From assembly GCA_014084085.1 (NCBI GenBank), contig NPFB01000193.1, forward strand, positions 1 to 49,999: a DNA stretch of 49,999 nucleotides. Direction: 5' to 3'. The notes beneath the pieces are model-generated. The model saw nothing but the letters and a program-made list of their open reading frames with translations. It was not told where the DNA came from and searched no databases. A program made the translations under genes and the position numbers. Numbering within the stretch: the stretch's first letter is position 1; each line of letters begins with the position of its first letter. This DNA is from Hondaea fermentalgiana (lineage: Eukaryota; Sar; Bigyra; Thraustochytrida; Thraustochytriidae). Below are positions 38,101 to 44,642 of this stretch, one piece after another.

Positions 38101-38314
38101 GCGACATCATGCCGTGTGTCATACTGACGCTGGCATTAAGCGACGGAGTGTGGGCCCCGAAGAGCACACAAGCTCGCTGGCCGTGAGAAGAGCGCTTTTG
38201 GACAAGAAGCTGTTCTTGGAGCGTGCGCTTGCCGCGCGCGATCCTCGCAAACGGGTCCCTATATTGCGACAACAGCGGTTTGCTCTCGTTTCTCTGAACT
38301 GGGGAGACAAGTAA
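35192..38314 (+). CDS. Protein with four cyclic-nucleotide-binding-like (CNB) domains
   Basis: 1040 aa. CNB1 is at about 66-190, CNB2 at about 200-325, CNB3 at about 548-690 and CNB4 at about 702-798. CNB2 has the best phosphate-binding cassette, YFGEFALLDDQRNAQ (about 277-291), with the Glu and Arg that contact the cyclic phosphate. CNB1 (GAYALLSGDEEQ) lacks the pattern. CNB3 (GGSLGELSLLDPEHK) keeps Gly-Glu but has no Arg. CNB4 is degenerate. Between the pairs lie a Ser/Arg-rich linker and a lysine-rich run at about 474-492 that may be a nuclear or acidic-partner signal. The last 240 residues are Gln-rich and disordered, with a basic helical end. There is no kinase or channel domain, so it may be a regulatory subunit or scaffold. 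Start is the first ATG. Confidence 0.85.
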   Translation: MESRPSVSRLVRAAREAAEIRAKEEASATDDTSEAHGASKAARDPEEEEKELERTKVKAELLRANSFVNRLPPRLQQELACAAKVRIVHEESPVILEQGDDVHKLAILCEGEAIVTHKADADDRHGVERPVRIDQAPASYGAYALLSGDEEQPETVRAIGPDCLCLELNGDDFDEILSNHNNAGFVLELRREARQAGLLDRVPLLSGLNDMQKVQILHAMRAIVFQDGEILAARAAREEVFLLVVNGTVRVTDLDATEEIEGDSSSSVPAPVSQVSYFGEFALLDDQRNAQTLVAEGEVVCLYMHRLAFLEQVPHLRRFLVEWVQASQRQSERRTKGQERPEDSRPTSSASRMSKGSENDTHGPRAHCFDLDKPLCKSFAASIDKSASEAFEILVPARSEDAKPRRMAFESVYEALALRVFHKKIANSEFTKTFQIVSSRSQASPALRSLRGEIPAVSSNLLDVLASAQREEKLRKKKKKKKKNKNQKKNKKGNAMGSSAAIARIETPLAAAGQDSALLSLTSRLAHHVRTILQSDPEQRSQEDLRVLHGLFAQNKVVARLALRLDAPIEHRLFSHARFATFEAGQSLWQEGDAMTGVYMVLRGQVHTSMRERIGTSGTVVPKPLGTICAGGSLGELSLLDPEHKVYTKALYTAQALCDTEVLVLDAQSFHAHCVPQDLLRQRIADVSSIEQLSCTRGEANFAAIMPLAFQIDYAHFPKDFVFSQAGDFFEPGWCHFIMSGEIGVYEYNLDRQCWEELSRLGPGEFMSIADASPTLALAAVSFVSTKKLSRATLQALDETAAAEMNQVATFRAQFRKADDVHGVRARLAAAKICLPTFVQRQGGPLQRPSIAALAASTRAKHADAQASKVKMSRLAPLFKDGKVPPDQDGSSDAGSQDLTQYPADPDLQQEQRQQQDVEAKPVWSWAALPSAEPQQDGEDSDTPHSGLTRENALGALRLVERHYSMAIEERHHAVCHTDAGIKRRSVGPEEHTSSLAVRRALLDKKLFLERALAARDPRKRVPILRQQRFALVSLNWGDK

Positions 38315-38880
38315 GAGTAGCACTTCGTGTCGTGAGCCATTTCCCTACTAGTAGTTGCAGGCCCAGCCAGCATAATGCCTTGAGGAGGCCAAAACTTGAA
38401 ACGAACGCAATACGCTCTCACATCAGAAAAAGAAGAAGTAGAAGTAAGAGGAGACCATAGAGGGAAAACTAAGTCGGTGACATCAATGCCGTCAACGACA
38501 TCGCCACGCTCACCATGATCAGCACCACTCTGACAATCAAGGTGACATCGTTCTGCAAAAGGAAAGCAAGAAACGAAAAAGAACAAGACAAGTCAAGAAG
38601 AAAACCAGTGAAGAAAACGAAGAAAATGAAAAAAAAAAACTGACAAGCGACTGACAAGTGTAAAAAATGCGAAAAGATGTAAAACCGCTCGCATCACAGT
38701 CTCAGACTCGCAAGACCAACCGCGGAGAGTCGCAGAACGCAAAGCGCAGGCCACGGAGAGCATCGCGCGCGGGCAAGTCTGGCGTGGGCCGGGCATCGAC
38801 CCGCCTGGGGCAGACCAGCGCCGTTGTGGCCGGAAGGGACCCGAGCGAGCGAGCGAGAGTAGCGAGAGAACGTTGTGGCG
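38315..38880. other. Intergenic region upstream of the kinase gene
   Basis: 3' flank of the CNB gene and 5' flank of the kinase gene. A-rich around 38566-38640. No gene or distinct motif recognised. Confidence 0.45.
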
Positions 38881-40706
38881 ATGGCGCCCAAGACGAGCGC
38901 CAGGGCCAAGGCCAAGGAACCCGAGGTGCCTGGGCAACTAGGCCCATGGAAAGTGGAACGAAAGCTCGGCAGCGGAGCGTTTAGCTCCGTGTACGAGGCC
39001 CGCTTCACGCTCGAGGATGCGCAGCGTGATATAATCAACGAACACGAATGGGTTCTCAAAGCTTCACCCGTTCCGCCGCCCACGAAACGAAAGAAGAAGG
39101 GCGAGCAAACGCCCGGTGCCACGCTCCTTTCCAAGGAATACACGGTGTACCGTATCCTCCACGAGCTCCCAGTCGGCTTCAAGGGAAAAGCCTATGTGCC
39201 CATCCCGAAAACACCCAAGACGGTCGCCTGGAAGTACCAGTACCAGGAGGGTGGATGGTGCTTTTTGGCCCTCGAACGTCTCGGCAAGACTCTTTCCGAG
39301 GCCATTGCTTCGTGCAACGGTCACGTGCCCACCGACACAGCGCTCAATGTCGCAGCGCAGCTGCTGCGCGCTCTTCAGTTCGTGCATGGTAAGGGCTATA
39401 TTTTCCGCGACGTCAAGCCTGATAACTTTATGCTCGGACGAAAGGCCGCAGACGTGAATACCCTATTTATCGTGGACTTTGGCGCTGTTTGCAAGGAACT
39501 CTCGCACAAGGGAGTTCGCGAACCCGCAGATCCTGTGGGCACCCCTCTTTACATGAGCAAGCGTATCCATCGTGGTGAGCCGCCCTGCCCTCGAGACGAT
39601 CTCGAGTCTCTCGGGTACATGCTCTTGCAAATGGGCTCAAATGAGCTGCCATGGGCTGCCGCAGGCAGTGAGGAAGAAGTCTTGCAGATGAAGGAGTCCA
39701 TCTCGCTCGACGAGCTGTGCGCAGCGGTTCCGGCCGCGACCCTGGGCGAGGTGGCTCATGCATTCTTGCAAGCAGTGCTCGAGCTCGGCGAAGATAGCGC
39801 CGTTCCTTACGATTATCTGTTTGGTTTGCTGACCGCGCCGCTGGGAAAGAAAGTCTCGTCCGTGGAGGATCTTTGCAAGTGCTCCCTCTCGTGGACCGAT
39901 TCCCGCGCCTCAAAGCCGACAGCAGCCGCCAAGAAGAGGACTACCAAGGCAAGCACCGCGTCGAAGGCAGCAGGTCAAAAGACAGCAGGGAAGGAAGAAA
40001 AGGCAGCTGCGTCTTCCAAGACAAGGCAGAAAGTCTCGTCAAAAACAACGGCCAAGGCCAAGACAAAGAAGAAACCTGCCGCCACAACTCACGACGTCGA
40101 CGACGTCAATGATGACGACGTTGAAATGATTGATCAGGTCAAGACAGAACCTGATCGTCGCAAGAGAGCTGGACACAAGTCAACAAGGGGAGCAAGGCAG
40201 TCATTCGACGAAATGGATTCTGAAGATAGTGACGATGTAGATGATGATGATGCTGCGGTAGGTAGCTCTCCTCAAGCTGAAGAAGACCCGGACGTGATTG
40301 ATCTCACACGACGAATGACGCGAAGCATGACGCGAGGCCAAGAACCTAAGGATCGTCAAAAGGCTCGATCAGCTGGTGCAAAGCCCCCTAAACGCCGCAA
40401 AGGGAAAAACGAGGATGATGCCGAAAATGAAAAGCCCGAGAACGCCAAGACCGTCAAGAACGAGGGCGTTAAGAAGGAAAGTATGGCGCAGGCGGCGATG
40501 CAGAAAGCCACATTCGGCTCGAGGGCGGCTTCTGCGGCAAAGGTACGTGTTTGACGGACATGGATAGAAACCCAATATTTTTCTTTGAAAATGTAAAACT
40601 GACGAGCGATTTGGGAGCGCTTGCGTAGAATGCCGCATATGTTGTTGCCGTTGGCGCTACGTCGCTGTTCATTTCTGCGGCGTATCATGGCGAGTACTCT
40701 TCGTAG
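38881..40706 (+). CDS. VRK/CK1-family protein kinase with spliced C-terminal membrane tail
   Basis: Exons 38881-40542 and 40629-40706 give 579 aa; unspliced, the protein stops at 40554 after about 557 aa. Kinase motifs are the Gly loop LGSGAFSSVYEA (29-40), Lys60 (EWVLKAS), the catalytic loop FRDVKPDNF (175-183) and DFG at 199-201. The rebuilt kinase region (about 20-325) is typical of VRK/CK1 kinases. The next 230 residues are Lys/Ala-rich then acidic and probably disordered. The second exon adds 25 residues ending in a hydrophobic stretch (AAYVVAVGATSLFISAAY). This could be a tail anchor like that of animal VRK2, which is held in ER and nuclear-envelope membranes. The start is the ATG at 38881; the frame opens 6 bp earlier only with GTG. 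Confidence 0.8.
40543..40628 (+). other. Probable intron, 86 bp (GT-AG) near the 3' end of the kinase gene
   Basis: Donor GTACGT at 40543, acceptor TTGCGTAG ending 40628, and ACTGAC at 40598-40603, 25 nt from the acceptor. If it is retained, translation stops 4 codons in. The downstream exon has an open frame coding a membrane-helix-like tail. Confidence 0.7.
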
Positions 40707-41485
40707 AGGTATGCGGCAATATCGGTGCTTTCCAAAAGCTCCTTGCCAGTGTTGGGATCTTCGAGAAGGGGAATCTGAATCAAGCCGGCCGCCTTGCGCC
40801 CCTTGGAGAGCTGATTTCCGAAACGTCGAACCCACTCTTTACGCTTTGTAGATGTAAATTTTGGCGTTGTCTTGTATACGTATTCAATTTCCAGCGCGCA
40901 GAGCGCTTCGCGAACCCGCGCCACGAAAGGCGAGCCCTCGCTTCCCCAAAGGACGAGCGCTTTTTCGGGCTTTTTGGACGTCGGCGTGGCCGTCCATCCG
41001 TGGCTTGCGGCAGGGCGGATCGCAGATGCAAGACGGCCTGAAAGAGAGCCCAGAGCGGAAAAGTTCGCGAGACGAAAAGCCCAACCTGGCGACGCTTTGT
41101 TGCCATATCTTTTCCATAGGTACTCGTTGATCGCGGAGGCATTCGAGAGCACTTGGGTCGTGTTTGGGTCGTGTAGCATTGGCAGCGAGGCATCCTTTTG
41201 AGCCAGTCTTTTTCGTTCTTGCATGAACCGAGAGCCTCCTCGTGGACACGGCTTGATGAGGACATCGAGGTCCAACGTCGACAGCGTTTCGCGGACAGAC
41301 CTGCAGTCCTCGTCTTGTTCGAGCTCGTATAGCTCTAGCATTTGCTCGGGGCGTCGACTCTTGTGGGCGCCTTCTGCGAGGTATGCGCCGGCTGCGAGTC
41401 GCAATAGATATGCCCATGTGAGCGTCAGGAAGTCGATGATCCCACCCACGAGTGGTAACGTGAACAACGCTACGAGCGCGCCCAT
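40685..41485 (-). CDS. Tandem thioredoxin-fold GST-N-like protein
   Basis: A 266-aa protein. The N-terminus has a hydrophobic segment (GALVALFTLPLVGGIIDFLT) at about 2-21 and could be a membrane anchor or signal. Two copies of the GST N-terminal (thioredoxin-fold) domain follow, one at about 50-130 (LELYELEQDEDCRSVRETLS) and one at about 178-262 (LVLWGSEGSPFVARVREALC). Both end in the strand-helix pattern expected for glutathione binding (for example ESTDIAAYLYEEY). The usual all-helical GST C-domain is absent. Paired GST-N domains of this kind occur in plant plastid proteins. The second domain has Ser-Pro-Phe where GSTs often have Cys-Pro-Phe/Tyr, so redox activity is uncertain. The start is the first ATG (41485); upstream only a GTG would extend it. 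Its 3' end overlaps the kinase gene's last exon on the opposite strand. Confidence 0.8.
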   Translation of the reverse strand: MGALVALFTLPLVGGIIDFLTLTWAYLLRLAAGAYLAEGAHKSRRPEQMLELYELEQDEDCRSVRETLSTLDLDVLIKPCPRGGSRFMQERKRLAQKDASLPMLHDPNTTQVLSNASAINEYLWKRYGNKASPGWAFRLANFSALGSLSGRLASAIRPAASHGWTATPTSKKPEKALVLWGSEGSPFVARVREALCALEIEYVYKTTPKFTSTKRKEWVRRFGNQLSKGRKAAGLIQIPLLEDPNTGKELLESTDIAAYLYEEYSP

Positions 41486-41721
41486 CTTGGTGACACGTGT
41501 GCAAGTGTCGCGCTCGGCGCTTGCAAGGCGTCCTCTCTCCAAGCTCCAGCTGGCGGCTGCGCGCACGCAGACACTCGGATCCGCGCAAGCGGCGGAGTCG
41601 TTGATGATAGTACTTTGTGTCCATTGTTTTCCATTTCCTTCCTTTCTATTTTAACGTCGTTTCCTAGGGATTATACTAGTAGGCCACTACTCTGTGATTG
41701 TGACCTCATTTTTTCTTGTTG

Positions 41722-41813
41722 TTGCTGCTGCTGCTGGTATTGGTGGTGATTGCGTGGTGATTGCGTGGCGGCGGCGGCAGCGGCGGTAACGGCAGGGGTG
41801 GTAGCGGCAGCGA
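41722..41813. repeat. Compound trinucleotide-rich microsatellite (GCT, GGT, GGC)
   Basis: Runs of GCT, GGT and GGC in the 5' flank of the GST-like gene. The direct repeat TGATTGCGTGG occurs twice within it. Confidence 0.7.
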
Positions 41814-41926
41814 TGGTGCTTTACATTTTAAAATTAAGGTAACGCCTTCTCCTGTTTCGAGTTCATCGTCACTGGATATTGAATTTACGCTGTAATCGTT
41901 AGTGGAATTCAAGTGCTGCAAGAAAG

Positions 41927-41970
41927 CCGCCCACGTGATCGAAAGAAGCCGCCCACGTGATCGAAAGAAG
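41927..41970. repeat. Perfect 22-bp tandem duplication with E-box/G-box core
   Basis: Two identical 22-bp units, at 41927-41948 and 41949-41970. Each contains the palindrome CACGTG followed by ATCGAAAGAAG. CACGTG is the binding site of many bHLH factors. It is about 440 bp upstream of the GST-like gene. Confidence 0.85.
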
Positions 41971-42500
41971 CAGCTTGAAAAAGAAAAGACCTGAAGAACT
42001 CTTCGAATCCACTCTCGGGTTTTCTTTGTGTCCATGGATGCAATGTAAGGTCGGCAGAGTCGGTTTTTAGAGATGAAAACCCAGATTCACATGGCTGCGA
42101 GCTGAGTTTGTTTATGTCGAATACCAATGGTTTCACGATTAGTATTACCCTGAAGACGATCAGGTACGACAGGAGTCTGACTTCGAGAACGACGAGAGTC
42201 CGCATTTTTTTTTTACGTTTACAGTTAGTTTGTTTGCGCTCGTGATCATTTGGAAAACTTTTCGCAGCATGGTCACATGGTCGACGAGCAGTTGTCTCCT
42301 TCCTTCCACCCCTCCCCTCCCCCATACCTTCACCCCTCATCTCCCACTCGCTCGCTCGTCACACCGCGATCTCGCGCAGCCGAACCCTGCGTTCTTCCCT
42401 CCACTCGCGCCGGCCGACCACCTGCGCCGTTGGTAGTAAACGCTCACCCTCCATCATCATCTTCCTTCCAGCGCGGTCTCGCGGGCTCGCAAACGCGCTA

Positions 42501-42522
42501 GGGGGTGCGCGCGCGCACCCCT
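42501..42522. promoter_or_regulatory. Near-palindrome GGGGGTGCGCGC-type element, copy 2
   Basis: Matches 34901-34922 at 20 of 22 positions. It is also preceded by a nearby CGCGCTAGGGGG context, as at 34854. Lies about 700 bp upstream of the J-PH gene. Confidence 0.45.
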
Positions 42523-43206
42523 CTCTTCCCTCCCCCGGGCGCCACATCGCCCCACAGCCGCCGCCGCAGCCGCTCCTCCCACGGTCGCCCGGCGCGGCCG
42601 GATGCTAGAGGACCCGGCCGGCTCGCGCCCTCGCCCGCGCGCTCGCGCAGGCGGCCGAGCCGGCGCGCAGCAGGTGCTCTCTCGCCTGCTCGTCCCGGGC
42701 CGAGCCTGCTCTGCTCTTTTCTCGCGTTCGCGCCGCGCGGGGGCGAGGCCATCTCATCTCATCATCTCAACTTATCTTATCTCACCTCATCTCGTGTCGT
42801 CTCAACTCAACTCAACTCGACTCAACTCGACGCGGGTCAGCCCCAGCTCCAGCTCGACCGCGCTGCCTCCCGCGGGTCTCGAGCCGCCCCCGCCCGACGC
42901 TGCCGCCGCCGTCGCGAGGTCGCGGCCGTGAGCGGGGGCGGAGCTCACTCCGGGCACGGGCCCGAGACGAGCCGAGACTGCGAAGGAAGGCAAGGGCCCC
43001 AGCACACCAGCAAAACAGACATCGGCAAACACGCAAAGCAGCCAGCAACTTTCAAAACAGCAGACAAACAGCGCGTCGCGTGCAGCGCGGCCCGCGCGCG
43101 GCGAGCTCGCGCGGAGCGGCGCGGGAGAGCGCGAGAGCGCGGCAGCGTGCGGCGCCTGGCGGCGGGACCAGGGCCGGCGCGGACGGCGCCGACGGCGAGC
43201 GGGAGG

Positions 43207-44274
43207 ATGACCGGGGCCATGGCCATGGCCCCAGCGCAGACGGACCCAGCACAAACGACGGCGCCGACGACGACAACGACGACGGGGGCGACGACGACGA
43301 GGACGAAGACGGCCGCGACGAGAAAGACAGCACTCGCAGCGACGGGACCTGAACAGCAGCCGGAGCACAAGCCGCAGCAGACGAAGGACCGGCAGCAGCA
43401 GGCGAAGGACCAGCAACCTGCGAGTGAAAAGGTAGCCAGGCAGCAAAAGCAAGGGTCACCATCACCAAAGGCTGAGAATTACTATGCCATTTTGGGCGTC
43501 AGTCCTGGCGTCTCCAAGTCCCTTCTCAAGCCGGCGTACCACGCGGCCGTGCGCAAGGCTCACGCTGCAGAACGATCCTTTGCTCGCCAGCAGCAGCAGC
43601 AGCAGCAGCAACAGCAACAACAGCAACAGCAACAACAGCAACAACAGCAACAGCAAGCTGCGCATGTCTTGCAAGACCCCAACGCAAAGAGTGTGATGGC
43701 CGTCACCGAGGCCTATCGCGTGCTGGCCGATGATTGGCAGCGCAGCGTCTACGACCTGATGGGTCATGCAGGCTATCTCGCGTGGAACCGGCACATTGCC
43801 ACTTTTGCCGCACAAATGCTCGAAGGGAAATCCATGCAAGAGGCACACGCTGCACCCCCGCCAGCCACATGCACATGCTTTCCCTTTGCGAAGCGAAAGA
43901 AAGGGATCAAGAAGGACCTTGCCGCTGCCAGTTTCGAACTCACCCTTCAGCTTTCTCCAGACCATAAACACATCGTGCTCACGCCTTCTCCCGTGCAAGC
44001 TGCCTCGCTCCTTCAGACTGAAAATGTTCTACCGAACGTGCAATACATTGGTGTAAAAGATGTCAACGAGGTCGGCGGTTCCGGGAATTTGATCGTACTC
44101 AAAGCGGCGCGAGGTCCCCCGATTGAGTTTCAGGTGCTCCCTTCAGAGGACGCCAAGCAAATACGATCACTACTGAGTCTTCTCTTCATCCATCTTCAAA
44201 GGAACAAGATCTGGCTCGGCAAGTTTTATCAGGTCACGCTTCATTCACATGCAGATTCGATCTCGCTCTTGTAA
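43207..44274 (+). CDS. Degenerate J-domain-PH-like protein with polyglutamine insert
   Basis: 355 aa from the first ATG (43207); the frame is open upstream but only as GC-rich low-complexity sequence. A Thr/Ala/Gln-rich region is followed by a J-like domain at about 89-185 (ENYYAILGVSPGVSKSLLKP). The HPD that activates Hsp70 is missing: the place reads KAHAAERSF. A run of about 23 Gln follows it. The last J helix is recognisable (AVTEAYRVLADDWQRSVYDL). A Cys-rich link (TCTCFPF) and a PH-like domain at about 225-345, ending LLSLLFIHLQRNKIW, follow. The order J then PH matches the WW-J-PH protein at 31379-33676. It probably cannot stimulate Hsp70 by the usual route. Function is unknown. Confidence 0.75.
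   Translation: MTGAMAMAPAQTDPAQTTAPTTTTTTGATTTRTKTAATRKTALAATGPEQQPEHKPQQTKDRQQQAKDQQPASEKVARQQKQGSPSPKAENYYAILGVSPGVSKSLLKPAYHAAVRKAHAAERSFARQQQQQQQQQQQQQQQQQQQQQQQAAHVLQDPNAKSVMAVTEAYRVLADDWQRSVYDLMGHAGYLAWNRHIATFAAQMLEGKSMQEAHAAPPPATCTCFPFAKRKKGIKKDLAAASFELTLQLSPDHKHIVLTPSPVQAASLLQTENVLPNVQYIGVKDVNEVGGSGNLIVLKAARGPPIEFQVLPSEDAKQIRSLLSLLFIHLQRNKIWLGKFYQVTLHSHADSISLL
43591..43656 (+). repeat. CAG/CAA repeat coding polyglutamine
   Basis: Starts as pure CAG units and becomes mixed CAG/CAA. It codes about 23 Gln in the loop between J-domain helices. The CAA interruptions suggest the protein run, not only the DNA repeat, has been kept. Confidence 0.85.
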
Positions 44275-44642
44275 AGAGAACGCGTCGTATATATTTGCAA
44301 AGATCGCACAATGCAAAGCTGGCACAAATGTGCATGGGAGCACGTATGTTTCAGCTCTTCCCGCCACACATTGGCCTTCCCCCCCCATTTTTCCATTCTC
44401 TTTTTCTTTATTCTTTTATGAGAGTCCTCTTGCCCCGACGGCGTGCGCACGGGAGCTCGCGTCGCTCAAATGGCAAATGATGATCTGACATTACCCCACA
44501 TGACATAAGCAACCCAGACAAACTGTTTTTTTGTTTTTATTTTGTATACACGAGACGACGCGAGACAAATGCCGCGCTCACGTCTTGGAGAAGGAGAAGA
44601 AGAAGAAGGAGGAGGAGGAGGTGATAAAACTCGCCCCTCTTT
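44275..44642. other. Convergent 3' intergenic region
   Basis: Between the stop codons of the J-PH gene (+) and the SPX gene (-). C-rich and T-rich tracts occur near 44378-44420, T-rich sequence near 44524-44545 and GAAG/GGAG repeats at about 44591-44622. No coding signal. Confidence 0.45.

Larger units (their letters stand above)
41486..43206. promoter_or_regulatory. 1.7-kb divergent intergenic region
   Basis: Upstream of the GST-like gene (-) and the J-PH gene (+). It contains GCT/GGT/GGC repeats at about 41722-41813, a 22-bp tandem duplication with a CACGTG core at 41927-41970, the GGGGGTGCGCGC palindrome at 42501-42522, and CTCAA/CTCGA-type repeats at about 42760-42830. Open frames here are low-complexity. 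Confidence 0.5.
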
